Shown here: positions 15,578-24,140 of the stretch, in pieces | Layout: every line of letters starts with the position of its first letter | How positions within the stretch are numbered: the stretch's first letter is position 1 | Virus record (IMG/VR): IMGVR_UViG_3300047323_000180 | Location: 1-37,401 of that record | Origin: a virus | Direction: 5' to 3' (one strand) | Length of the DNA: 37,401 bases | Translations under genes and position numbers: made by a program | Notes under the pieces: generated by a model | The model's database searches: none | Seen by the model: only the letters and a program-made list of their open reading frames with translations | What the model was told of the DNA's origin: nothing

Positions 15578-17068
15578 ATGCCACTTGATACCTCAATCGC
15601 ATTGAATGCGAGCGCGCCCGCGCCAATCAACCCGCTTCAGCAGGCGCTTCAGGTCGCTCAGTACCGCGCCTATAACGCGAACGGGCTTGCCGCGCAGCAA
15701 GGGCTCGACGCGAACCGCGCCATCTCTAGGGCCTACCAACAGGCTACCGACCCGACGACTGGGCAGGTCGACAACAACAAGCTTATGGCGCTGATAAGCC
15801 AAGACCCGTCGGCCGGCTTCAAAATGGGCGACGTGGTGCAGGGCATCAACACGCAGAGGCAGCAGCAGCAGACGCTGGCGCGTGGCGACATCGCACTGAA
15901 CAACGATCAGCGCGACAACTACGCGAGCGGCACGAAGTTCCTGACGCAGCAGATGGCAACGGTCGATCCGAAAGACCCCAACGCGGCAAAGAAGATCATC
16001 GATATTGGCACGGCTGCCGTTCAGCAGGGGCATATTCCTGCCGCGATGTTTAAGTCGGTTGTCGCGCAGTTTCCCGACGACGCAAGCCAATGGCCGCAGT
16101 TCATCCAGAAGCGGCTCGCATCGTTTCAAGACCCTGGCGCGCAGCTCGGCTCGATCACGCCGCAAACTGGCTCGGTCAACACTGGCGGCGGAACGCAATT
16201 CACGAATACCGACCGGCTCACCGGCAAGGTTACGCCGACCACATTCATTGCCAATACCGTCTCCCCGGAAACGGCTGCGCAGCAAGTATCGGTCACTGAT
16301 CCCGACGGCACGAAGCGGCTGGTTCCGATGTCGTCCGTATTGCAAAGGCAAGGGATGGGCGGCGTCCTTCCGCAGCAAGGAGCGCCGCAGGCAGTCGGTA
16401 GTGGGCGCTATCAGGGAGGCGATGGTTCGTTCCAGACGGCTCCCGCTGCGGGCGTGGTCGATGCGAACCAGAAGGCGAACGCGGCAGGCGGCGACATTCT
16501 CGTTTCCGACCAGCAGTCCAACGCGCAGTCGGGCTCGCGCATCAACATGCTGCAAAGCGCAGGCGATGCGCTGGCGAAGGCGCAAACCGGAACGGGCGCA
16601 GACAAGCTGCAAGCGATCAAAGGCGTCGTTGCCATGCTCGGCGGCCCCGCAGACGCGGCCGCAGACTACGACAAGGCGAACAAGTACCTAACCCAGTACG
16701 CGCAGCAGAAGGCGGCCGGCATGGGCGGCGGTACTGACGCGCAATTGGCGGCGACCGTCTCGGGCAATGCGAGCACGAAGATTAGCAACCTCGCCGCGCA
16801 GGACGTCGTTAAGGTCAACATGGGGCTTGAGCGCATGGAACAAGCCAGAATGAAGGCTTGGGAAAGCGCGAATCTGCCGCCGTCCGACTATGCCAAGTGG
16901 AAGTCTCAATTTGGCTCGACGATGGACCCGCGCGTGTTCGTTGCCGACCAGATCGACCCGAGCAAGGTTCAGGGAATGGTCAAGAAGATGAACCCGAAGG
17001 AACAGGCGACCTTCCGCACGCAATACAACTGGGCGGTTCAAAACGGCTTTATTAACGGTCCCCAATAA
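15578..17068 (+). CDS. DNA ejection protein (gp20-like position)
   Basis: This 496-residue protein has an Ala/Gln-rich helical N-terminus (NPLQQALQVAQYRAYNANGL), a Gln-rich middle (QGINTQRQQQQTLARGDI) and a helical C-terminus ending KMNPKEQATFRTQYNWAVQN. No enzymatic motif is visible. It lies between the gp7-like gene and the transglycosylase-bearing gp16-like gene, where P22 encodes gp20. It is therefore assigned as an injected channel protein from position and composition. Its stop overlaps the ATG of the next gene by one base. Confidence 0.65.
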   Translation: MPLDTSIALNASAPAPINPLQQALQVAQYRAYNANGLAAQQGLDANRAISRAYQQATDPTTGQVDNNKLMALISQDPSAGFKMGDVVQGINTQRQQQQTLARGDIALNNDQRDNYASGTKFLTQQMATVDPKDPNAAKKIIDIGTAAVQQGHIPAAMFKSVVAQFPDDASQWPQFIQKRLASFQDPGAQLGSITPQTGSVNTGGGTQFTNTDRLTGKVTPTTFIANTVSPETAAQQVSVTDPDGTKRLVPMSSVLQRQGMGGVLPQQGAPQAVGSGRYQGGDGSFQTAPAAGVVDANQKANAAGGDILVSDQQSNAQSGSRINMLQSAGDALAKAQTGTGADKLQAIKGVVAMLGGPADAAADYDKANKYLTQYAQQKAAGMGGGTDAQLAATVSGNASTKISNLAAQDVVKVNMGLERMEQARMKAWESANLPPSDYAKWKSQFGSTMDPRVFVADQIDPSKVQGMVKKMNPKEQATFRTQYNWAVQNGFINGPQ

Positions 17069-19797
17069 TGGCGAATTACGACGATGTTTTCGAGGCTGCG
17101 GGTAAGCAATTCAACGTAGACCCGAAACTTCTGAAAGCCATGATGGCGCAGGAAAGTTCGGGCAATCCGAACGCCGTGTCTCCTAAAGGTGCGGCCGGTC
17201 TCATGCAATTGATGCCGGCGACCGCCAAAGAGGTCGGCGTGACGAACCCTAACGATCCCGCTCAAAACATCATGGGCGGCGCTCGGTATATGTCGCAGAT
17301 GCTCGATAAGTTCGGCGACGTTCCGACCGCGCTGGCGGCCTATAACGCCGGCCCTGGCGCCGTTTCCAAGGCCGGCGGAATCCCGAACTTTCCTGAAACG
17401 CAGAACTACGTTTCGCGCATTACGGCGAACTATCAAGGGAAACCAATGGCGCAGCAATCGACGATGCCGGGTTTGCCGCCCACTGCTGACGCTGGAAGCG
17501 CGGGCGATGACCCGTTTTCTAAACTCATGACGTCGGGCGGCAGCGCTCCTGCTGCTGCGCCGGCAAAGGGCGCCCCCGCTGCTGCTCCTGCTGGCGGCGA
17601 CGACCCGTTCAGCAAGCTCATGGCGTCGAAGCCTGCGGCGCCGGCTCAACCTGCCAAGCCGGGCGCACAGGGGCACGACACTGGCCCGCTCGACATCATC
17701 GGCGGCGCTGTCGAGCCGATCGCCACGATGGCAACTGGCGCGCTCGGCAGCCTGGCGGGCGGCATCACTCGCTTGGGCGCGGCCGCGCTCGGCAGCAACT
17801 ACAAAGACGCGCAGGCGACCGGCAACAAGGTCGCTGACGCACTGACCTATCATCCGCAGACGCAAGGCGGCCAACAGGCTCTGGCGGGCCTTAGCGCGTC
17901 CGCAACGGGCATTAAGAACGCCGTCATGGGCTCGCCTGTCGGCCCGGCTCTGTCGGCTGTCGGCAATGCCTATGACAACACGTTTGTGAAGGGCGCGACG
18001 AACCCGCTGATGGCGACCATCAACGATCAGGTTCCGACCGTGACGGCTAACCTTGTCGCGCCGGCAGCGATCAGCGCGATTAAGGGCGCACCGAACGCAC
18101 TGCGCGCGGCGGTTGCGAAACCTATCGCGGCGGCCGAGCGTGTCGAGCCGAGCATCGGCGGGGCGAACCCGGCACCGGCAGGCGCAGGCTTTCAGGATGC
18201 CAGCCAGCCAAAGTCGACGATGTACACAGGTGCCGACGGGACGACGTCGACGACCCCGCCGGCAGGCTCTCCTAACGCATCCGCACAAGGCGCAACGCTG
18301 CGCGGCGTGGGCGCGGCCGAAGCGAACATGAACCCGTATGCCGGCATGACAGGCGAAGAAGCGGCGCGCGGCGGCAGCAGTGCATTCCCGCAGGTCAAGA
18401 CGTCGAAGATCGCGGCCGACGTGCCGGAAGCCGATCAGATCAAGCGGGCCGACATTGTGCGGCAGATTCTCGGCGACGATAATGGACAAATCCGCCCGGG
18501 CGTCATCACTGGCAACGAGGACAAACTTCGCAGCGAGTACACGCACGCGAAAAGCTCGGACAACACGCTGGCGCAGATCGCGCTGCGTGAGCAGATCGCA
18601 CACGAGCAGACGGCGCTGTCAAACTACGCGCAGCAGCGTGTTGAGGCAACGGGCGCGAACCCGAACCTAATCAACAACGAGCAGCGCGGCCAGGTCATCA
18701 ACGACGCGTTTCACGGCGAAGGCGGCCTGTCTGATTACTTCAAGCAGGCGAAGAATCAGATTTACGATCGGGCCAAAGCCGAGTCGGGCGACAATCCGAT
18801 CCAATCAACGCACGTCGACAAGCTTCTAAATGACCCGAAGTTCCTGGCGGAAGCCGAGCGCAACGGGCATACGGGCGTCGTAACTGGCGCGCAGAAGCTG
18901 ATCGATCTCGCCCGCTCGACGGGGTTCGAGGATTCTGCGCCGGGAAGCGTTGCCGCGTGGGATGCCGTGCGCAAGTCGAATAACTCCGGCTGGTCGCCGG
19001 ACAACTCGCGCACGATAGGTGCCATTAATCGGGCCATCGATCAGGACGTCGCAGCCGCTGCCGGCTCGGACGCCTACAAGCTCGGCGATGCCGTCCACAA
19101 GGCCGAGAAAACGATCATGGACGTGCCGGCTATCTCGAAGATATTCGGGGGCGCCGATGCGAACGGGATCAAGGATGGCACGTCGCTCGAAAAGCTCACG
19201 TCGAAACTGAACAACATGCCGCTGGATCAATGGCGCCATGTCTACAACACGCTCGACGATCTTTCGCGCGGCATCGTCCGCGGCGCGCCGGATGGTATGC
19301 CGCCCGTCCCGCAAGAGCTTCAGCAACTGGCGGGCGCCGCGCGTAACGAGATTTCAGGGGCTCTCGCTCGGGAAGTTCACGAGCAGGGGGCGGGCAAGAC
19401 GGGCGCCTGGAATCAGAACAGCGTGAACAAGACGCTCAACTCGGTTGTCGGCCAGAAGATCACCGAAACCTTTCCGCCTGACGAAGTGCAACGCTTTCAC
19501 ACGCTGAACTATGGCGGGCAGATCATGCCGGGCGTCCACTCATACGAAGGCGCCGCGCTTCAGAAGCAGCGTCTGAGCAAGCCCGGCTTCTACGAGAACC
19601 ATGTCGCCAAAGCGGCGTCGGCTCTCGGCGGGGCGCTTGGGGGCGCCATCAGCGGCGGCGCAGCAGCGGGCGCGGGTGCGGGTGCGGGTTCGTGGGTCGG
19701 CAATAAGCTCGCCGGCCGCTCGGCGGCTTCTCGCCTCGAAGGTGAGGCGAACAAGCTGCGCGAGATCATGCGCGAGAACTACAAGCGCGGTCAATAG
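17068..19797 (+). CDS. Ejection protein with N-terminal lytic transglycosylase (gp16-like position)
   Basis: This 909-residue protein carries an SLT domain at residues about 5-125: catalytic Glu29 in MMAQESSGNP, GLMQLMP (44-50), AAYNAGPGAV (90-99) and the closing ETQNYVSRI. This would open the peptidoglycan during DNA entry. A Pro/Ala-rich linker with two DDPFSKLM copies (147-154 and 178-185) follows, then a long helical body. The C-terminus has a Gly/Ala-rich hydrophobic hairpin-like stretch (ALGGALGGAISGGAAAGAGA) before a basic tail. It is longer than P22 gp16 (609 residues), which has no transglycosylase domain of this type, so it combines conduit and wall-cutting roles. Confidence 0.85.
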   Translation: MANYDDVFEAAGKQFNVDPKLLKAMMAQESSGNPNAVSPKGAAGLMQLMPATAKEVGVTNPNDPAQNIMGGARYMSQMLDKFGDVPTALAAYNAGPGAVSKAGGIPNFPETQNYVSRITANYQGKPMAQQSTMPGLPPTADAGSAGDDPFSKLMTSGGSAPAAAPAKGAPAAAPAGGDDPFSKLMASKPAAPAQPAKPGAQGHDTGPLDIIGGAVEPIATMATGALGSLAGGITRLGAAALGSNYKDAQATGNKVADALTYHPQTQGGQQALAGLSASATGIKNAVMGSPVGPALSAVGNAYDNTFVKGATNPLMATINDQVPTVTANLVAPAAISAIKGAPNALRAAVAKPIAAAERVEPSIGGANPAPAGAGFQDASQPKSTMYTGADGTTSTTPPAGSPNASAQGATLRGVGAAEANMNPYAGMTGEEAARGGSSAFPQVKTSKIAADVPEADQIKRADIVRQILGDDNGQIRPGVITGNEDKLRSEYTHAKSSDNTLAQIALREQIAHEQTALSNYAQQRVEATGANPNLINNEQRGQVINDAFHGEGGLSDYFKQAKNQIYDRAKAESGDNPIQSTHVDKLLNDPKFLAEAERNGHTGVVTGAQKLIDLARSTGFEDSAPGSVAAWDAVRKSNNSGWSPDNSRTIGAINRAIDQDVAAAAGSDAYKLGDAVHKAEKTIMDVPAISKIFGGADANGIKDGTSLEKLTSKLNNMPLDQWRHVYNTLDDLSRGIVRGAPDGMPPVPQELQQLAGAARNEISGALAREVHEQGAGKTGAWNQNSVNKTLNSVVGQKITETFPPDEVQRFHTLNYGGQIMPGVHSYEGAALQKQRLSKPGFYENHVAKAASALGGALGGAISGGAAAGAGAGAGSWVGNKLAGRSAASRLEGEANKLREIMRENYKRGQ

Positions 19798-19945
19798 GCG
19801 CCGTGATGGCGTAAAGCCAGTCGAAGATCCAGTCGCTGTCTTTCTCGTCGACCATTGCCGCATAGATCATCAGAGGAATCCACGCCTGAGTGCAGATCAC
19901 CAGCACAAGCGCCGCAACCTGTAGCAACCATTTCATCGCGCTCAT
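19766..19945 (-). CDS. Small membrane protein on the opposite strand, in the position of P22 sieA/immI
   Basis: This 59-residue protein starts MSAMKWLLQVAALVLVICTQ from an ATG with AAGGAAAAG just upstream. Residues about 5-30 form one transmembrane segment. A short acidic turn (VDEKDSDW) and a second, weaker hydrophobic stretch (FDWLYAITAPI) follow. It overlaps the end of the ejection gene by 32 bases and is antisense to the late operon. In P22 the same interval, between gene 16 and the tailspike gene, holds the immI/sieA region. A superinfection-exclusion role is inferred from position and membrane topology only. Confidence 0.6.
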   Translation of the reverse strand: MSAMKWLLQVAALVLVICTQAWIPLMIYAAMVDEKDSDWIFDWLYAITAPIDRACSSRA

Positions 19946-19957
19946 TTTCTTTTCCTT

Positions 19958-19986
19958 AGCCCGCCTTCGTGCGGGCTTTTTGTTTT
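19958..19986 (+). terminator. Terminator before the tailspike gene
   Basis: AGCCCGC-CTTCGT-GCGGGCT is followed by TTTTGTTTT. It ends transcription of the head/ejection block. GAGG, the tailspike ribosome site, follows directly. Confidence 0.8.
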
Positions 19987-19996
19987 GAGGCCCTAC

Positions 19997-22570
19997 ATGC
20001 AGATTCTGCCGAACGGCAAATGCCAGTTCATCGACCAGAACGGCGCGCCTTTGGTTAATGGCTCGGTCTATTTCTACGCGCCCAGCACGACCAATCCGCT
20101 GCCGACGTATCAGGATTCGGCCGGCACGATTGCTAACACGAATCCTATCCAACTGGATAGCCGCGGGCAAGCGATCATTTGGGGCGGCGCGACATATCGA
20201 CAGGTTGTGAAGGATGCCAGCGGCGTGACGGTGTGGGATCAGATCGTATCGGCCGCGGCATCGGCTGCGGCGCTCGCTGGCTCTGGCGGCGCAGCACTGA
20301 TTGGTACACCGGACGGCAGCAACCTCGCCAGCGCTCTCGCGCTCGGGATCAATCATGTCGTAGATTCGATCGCGGCCTTGCGCGCTGTCAACCACACGTT
20401 TTATGCGCGCGCGTTCGTGACGGGCTACCGCACGCCGAGCGATGGCGGCGGCGGCGCATATTCCGTCGACACGAGCGACACGAGCTCTGCTGATAACGGC
20501 GGCACGATCATCGTTGCATCGGACGGCGCGCGTTGGAAATTGCAATTCCAAAGCTCGGTCGACGTGATGCAGTTCGGTGCCGATCCTGCCGGCGCGACCG
20601 ATAGCTCCGCAGCGTTCCAAGCTGCCGTCAATGCGTTCTCAGGCAAGGCCGGCACGGTCACAGCGAAGGCTGGCAACTTCCTGTTGTCGAGCACGGTCGC
20701 GGTCCCGCAAAACGTTCATCTGCAAGGCCCGGTGCGCAACGTGGGCGAGCAGCGCACGGCGCCGACTGCTGTCATGTACGACAAGACCGGCGCGACGCTG
20801 TTCGTGGCGACCGCAGGCGGCTTGACGTTCGGCGATGCCGCGTCGATCGACGGGTTCTGGATTCTCAATTCCGCGCTGAAGGGTGCGTTGCCATTTCCTG
20901 ATGGCGGCACGGCGCAATCGGCTGTCAATGCGTTCTCCGGCACGGCCATTACACAGGTCGGCGCCGACATGAAGGTGTCGAATTGCTGGATCGGCGGATT
21001 CGCCCAGGCTATCTACGTGCCGACGCATGAGCGCACGAAAATCGATTGGGTTGAGATCGACTGTACAGCCGGCGTCTGGATCGACAATTCAAGCGACATT
21101 GCACGGCTTCAAAACGTCCACGCATGGCCGTTCCTGACGACGCACCAAACCTGGTCGACCGGCTCGAATGCGCGGCGTACTGGCGCGGGCTTCAAACTCA
21201 CGACGCACTTCGATACGGGCGTGTGCACGAACTGCTTCACGTTCGGCTACGACATCGGCTTCGATGTGCAGGCGCTAAACACGATCTCGCTTATTGGATG
21301 CTTTGCTGACGGGTCCGGGCTGAGCGTCGGTCAGATCGGGTTCAAGATCACGGCTGCGGCAGAACTGATCTCGATCATGGGCGGCGGCTCATCGGGCGTT
21401 GATACCGGCGTGTATTGCAACACCACTGCCGGGAACGGTGCGATCTCGCTCAACGGTGTCCAGTTCTGGGGTAATCACGCGCACATCATCTCCGACCAAC
21501 ATAAGGTTCTCAGCGTTGACGCATGCTATCTACGCGACACGAATGGCGGAAGCAGAACCGGTGTAACGCTCAATAGCGGCGTTACGGGGCTTACGTCAGT
21601 CCGAAGCTGTACGTTCGACAACCTTTCGACTTCATGGAGCGTTCAAGCAGTCCCGCTCGCGCGCCTAGTAGCTAAAGGCAATCGCTTCAATGGCTCGCTC
21701 GCAGATGGGATTGGGGAGCGTGATGCCGCAGAAAACAGCACGAACGCCAAGCACTTTCTTGATCTCTACTCGGACGACTCTAACCCTTGGCAGTATGTCG
21801 GCCGAAAGGGGCGTGGGAATGCTGCTGCGCCGACGATCGTGCAGGGTAACGATCAATTGTTGTCGCTTTATGCGCAGGGGTACGACGGCGCAGGGTTTCA
21901 GCCCGCCGCGCAGATGCGCATGCAGATTCAGGGGGCGCCTGCCTCGGGCGTCATGCCGGCGACGCTGATCTTTTCGACGAATAACGGTAGTGGGATATCC
22001 GATCGACTTGCTGTTCATAACACCGGGTATCTGTACCCGATTACGGACAATGCTTATTCTCTCGGGCAGTCCGCGAACCGCTTTTCGACTGTCTATGCGG
22101 CAACCGGCACGATCAACACGTCCGACGGCAACACGAAAACGGACATCGAGAACGCGACGCTCGGGCTCGACTTCATCAGCGCGTTGCGGCCTGTCTCGTA
22201 CAAGTTCAAGGTCGGCGGGACGGAAGTCGTTCGTCAGGTGTTTCGCGATGCATCCGGAAACGAGTGTGATCCGAGCGCGGATGGCGCGACGCCGGCCGAG
22301 ATCATCACGCAGGAGCGGCCCGGATCGCGCACGCATTGGGGCTTGATTGCGCAGGAAGTAAAAGCCGTCGCTGATGCGGCCGGCATCGACTTTGCCGGAT
22401 GGACGATCGAGGACAAGAGCGATCCGAACAGCCTGCAAGGTCTGCGCTACGACCAATTCATTTCGCCGATCATCAAGGCGGTGCAGGAACTGTCGGCGAA
22501 GGTGGCGGCGCAATCCGACATCATCGACGGACTGGTCGATCGCCTCGCGTCGCTCGAATCTCGCGCGTAA
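19997..22570 (+). CDS. Tailspike: P22-like head-binding domain, beta-helix and S74 chaperone
   Basis: This 857-residue protein starts at the ATG at 19997, with GAGG 6 bases upstream. The N-terminal about 90 residues (MQILPNGKCQFIDQNGAPLV, NPIQLDSRGQAIIWGGATYR) resemble the virion-binding domain of P22-type tailspikes. From about residue 185, DVMQFGADPAGATDSSAAF opens a pectate-lyase-type beta-helix that would bind or cleave surface polysaccharide. Near residue 708, NTSDGNTKTDIENA starts a peptidase S74 intramolecular chaperone that trims itself after trimer folding, followed by HWGLIAQEVKAV. The central receptor part is probably the host-range determinant. The last residues form a coiled coil. 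Confidence 0.88.
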   Translation: MQILPNGKCQFIDQNGAPLVNGSVYFYAPSTTNPLPTYQDSAGTIANTNPIQLDSRGQAIIWGGATYRQVVKDASGVTVWDQIVSAAASAAALAGSGGAALIGTPDGSNLASALALGINHVVDSIAALRAVNHTFYARAFVTGYRTPSDGGGGAYSVDTSDTSSADNGGTIIVASDGARWKLQFQSSVDVMQFGADPAGATDSSAAFQAAVNAFSGKAGTVTAKAGNFLLSSTVAVPQNVHLQGPVRNVGEQRTAPTAVMYDKTGATLFVATAGGLTFGDAASIDGFWILNSALKGALPFPDGGTAQSAVNAFSGTAITQVGADMKVSNCWIGGFAQAIYVPTHERTKIDWVEIDCTAGVWIDNSSDIARLQNVHAWPFLTTHQTWSTGSNARRTGAGFKLTTHFDTGVCTNCFTFGYDIGFDVQALNTISLIGCFADGSGLSVGQIGFKITAAAELISIMGGGSSGVDTGVYCNTTAGNGAISLNGVQFWGNHAHIISDQHKVLSVDACYLRDTNGGSRTGVTLNSGVTGLTSVRSCTFDNLSTSWSVQAVPLARLVAKGNRFNGSLADGIGERDAAENSTNAKHFLDLYSDDSNPWQYVGRKGRGNAAAPTIVQGNDQLLSLYAQGYDGAGFQPAAQMRMQIQGAPASGVMPATLIFSTNNGSGISDRLAVHNTGYLYPITDNAYSLGQSANRFSTVYAATGTINTSDGNTKTDIENATLGLDFISALRPVSYKFKVGGTEVVRQVFRDASGNECDPSADGATPAEIITQERPGSRTHWGLIAQEVKAVADAAGIDFAGWTIEDKSDPNSLQGLRYDQFISPIIKAVQELSAKVAAQSDIIDGLVDRLASLESRA

Positions 22571-22578
22571 GTCTCAAC

Positions 22579-22604
22579 AGCCGCCTTCGGGCGGCTTTTT
22601 CATT
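22579..22604 (+). terminator. Terminator between tailspike and lysis genes
   Basis: AGCCGCC-TTCG-GGCGGCT is followed by TTTTCATTT. A GGA ribosome site and the holin ATG follow within 22 bases. Confidence 0.8.
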
Positions 22605-22618
22605 TCTGGATCTTCCCC

Positions 22619-22810
22619 ATGAAAGAAGCTGCTTCGGCCGTTGCGCAAACGGTCGCTCAAGTTGCGCCTCCGTGGTATGCGACCGCTCTCGCGTGGAGCG
22701 ACACGAATTTCCCGCGCGTGCTGCTCGCGCTATCGGTCATTTACACCGCGCTGCAGATTTACTCGTCGATCAAGCGCCTGCGCAAAGGGAATGCGAATGT
22801 CGATGAATAA
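22619..22810 (+). CDS. Small holin-like membrane protein
   Basis: This 63-residue protein has an Ala/Val-rich N-terminus (EAASAVAQTVAQVAPPWYAT), one clear transmembrane segment (about 32-50, VLLALSVIYTALQIYSSI) and a short basic tail KRLRKG. Size, charge distribution and position directly before the endolysin are those of small phage holins. Its 3' end overlaps the lysozyme start by 14 bases. A second holin candidate lies after the endolysin, so which one sets lysis timing is open; one may act as antiholin. Confidence 0.65.
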   Translation: MKEAASAVAQTVAQVAPPWYATALAWSDTNFPRVLLALSVIYTALQIYSSIKRLRKGNANVDE

Positions 22811-23249
22811 CGAGAACCTTCAAAAGCTGATCGCAGAGCTGCGCCGCGACGAGGGCGTTCGTTATTCGCCGTACAACGACACGAAGGGCATTCCCACGGT
22901 AGGCGTCGGGCACAACCTGAACGCGAAACCGCTGCCGGCCGGCTGGAAATATCCGCTCAACGATACGCAGGTCAATTCGCTGCTCGACGACGACCTCGAA
23001 GACGTGTTTCACGATCTCGACCGCAACCTGCCGTGGTGGACGGATCTCACGGACATGCGTCAGCGCGTGCTCGCAAACCTGTGTTTCAACATGGGAATCA
23101 ATCGCCTGCTCGGGTTCAAGAAGGCGCTCGTTGCCATGCGACAGGGCAAGTTCTCGACAGCCGCCGACGAGTTGCTTGATTCGACGTGGGCCACCCAGGT
23201 AAAGGGGCGGGCGGCCCGTCTCGCCGACATGATGCGCAAAGGGGTCTGA
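22797..23249 (+). CDS. Endolysin, T4-type lysozyme (GH24)
   Basis: This 150-residue protein starts at the ATG at 22797, preferred because AAAGGGA lies 6 bases upstream. The catalytic triad is intact: Glu19 in RRDEGVRY, Asp28 in YNDTKG and Thr34 in IPTVGVGHN, with the same 9- and 6-residue spacing as T4 lysozyme. The C-terminal motif LCFNMGINRLLGFKKALVAM is typical. It has no signal peptide, so it needs a holin for release. It cleaves the MurNAc-GlcNAc bond of peptidoglycan. Confidence 0.93.
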   Translation: MSMNNENLQKLIAELRRDEGVRYSPYNDTKGIPTVGVGHNLNAKPLPAGWKYPLNDTQVNSLLDDDLEDVFHDLDRNLPWWTDLTDMRQRVLANLCFNMGINRLLGFKKALVAMRQGKFSTAADELLDSTWATQVKGRAARLADMMRKGV

Positions 23250-23250
23250 C

Positions 23251-23793
23251 ATGGACTGGAAAGCAATTCTCGGTGGAGTCGCGCCGACACTGGCGACGGC
23301 TCTGTCTGTCGTCGGCGGGCCGGCCGGCATGGTGGCAGGCGCTGCATTGCGTGCGGTGAGCGGCGCCGTGCTCGGGCATCAGGACGGCACATCCGATCAG
23401 GTGACGCAGGCAATTCAAGCGGGATTATCGCCCGATGCGATTGCAGCGCTTCAGAAAGCCGACAACGACTTTAAGGTGTCGATGGCGCAGATTGCCGCGG
23501 CAACGGAACAGGCGTCGATTAAGGCCGGTTCTGACGCCATCGGCGACGTCAACCTGACGATACAAGCCGAATCCAAGTCGGATCACTGGCCGTCGTACAC
23601 GTGGCGGCCGTTCATTGGCTTCATGTTCGGCCTCTACGTCGCCTCGCTGTTCATCCTGCCGCTGTTCCACGTTCAGCCCGTCACGCTGTCGGCGGACATG
23701 ACGCTGACGATTGGTGCGGTGCTAGGTGTGGCGTCGTTCTTTCGAGGGAAGGCGCAGGCTGATCCGCGCGTGCAGGCCGATAGCCGCGGCTAG
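23251..23793 (+). CDS. Second holin candidate (3TM holin family)
   Basis: This 180-residue protein has an N-terminal Gly/Ala-rich hydrophobic stretch (about 12-45, TLATALSVVGGPAGMVAGAA), a soluble middle, and two C-terminal membrane segments: the first around WRPFIGFMFGLYVASLFI (about 112-133) and the second around LTIGAVLGVASFF (about 150-165). The WRPFIGF motif after a soluble region is typical of the GTA/3TM holin family. It begins one base after the lysozyme stop. No Rz/Rz1 spanin pair is visible in any frame nearby. Confidence 0.7.
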   Translation: MDWKAILGGVAPTLATALSVVGGPAGMVAGAALRAVSGAVLGHQDGTSDQVTQAIQAGLSPDAIAALQKADNDFKVSMAQIAAATEQASIKAGSDAIGDVNLTIQAESKSDHWPSYTWRPFIGFMFGLYVASLFILPLFHVQPVTLSADMTLTIGAVLGVASFFRGKAQADPRVQADSRG

Positions 23794-24140
23794 TCTCATT
23801 TTGAGCGACGTAACCCCGCGCATCGGCGCAGGCGAGGCAATAGAATTGAAATGGCCGTGTGGCTGTGTCGACGACTGACTGACATAGCTCGACTTCATGC
23901 GGCCATCCATAGAATGGACTGCCGGCGCATCGAGCCTTAGTTGCCAAGTCCGATTCCGTTGCGCCGGTGGCGTCTTTCATCGGTTGAAACCTATGCCACA
24001 TGATAGTTAAACGTTTGTGAGTGTGCCGGGATTCTATCCTCGGACAGCGCTAGGCGTCATGCCGCGAATACAACACTTGACATAATAGAGATTATCGGTT
24101 CTTTTTTAGGTGTCCAGCAATGGGACGCTAGGAACCGATT
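23794..24140. other. Non-coding stretch before the iterons
   Basis: No well-supported gene lies here. A minus-strand frame (23681-24001) contains two Cys pairs (YCLACAD among them), but it lacks a ribosome site and half overlaps the holin gene. At 24077-24110 there is an AT-rich segment (TTGACATAATAGAGATTATC and a T6 run) that could be the DNA-unwinding part of the origin. At 24111-24130 a degenerate iteron lies in inverted orientation (TAGCGTCCCATTG on the minus strand). Confidence 0.4.

Noticed and set aside
19997-22570. Diversity-generating retroelement linked to the tailspike
   Set aside because: No reverse transcriptase gene and no template/variable repeat pair were seen; the tailspike C-terminus is an S74 chaperone, not a C-type lectin.
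23681-24001. Minus-strand frame with Cys pairs after the lysis genes
   Set aside because: No ribosome site, overlaps the holin gene for a third of its length, and lacks recognisable domains; left as a note in the non-coding entry.
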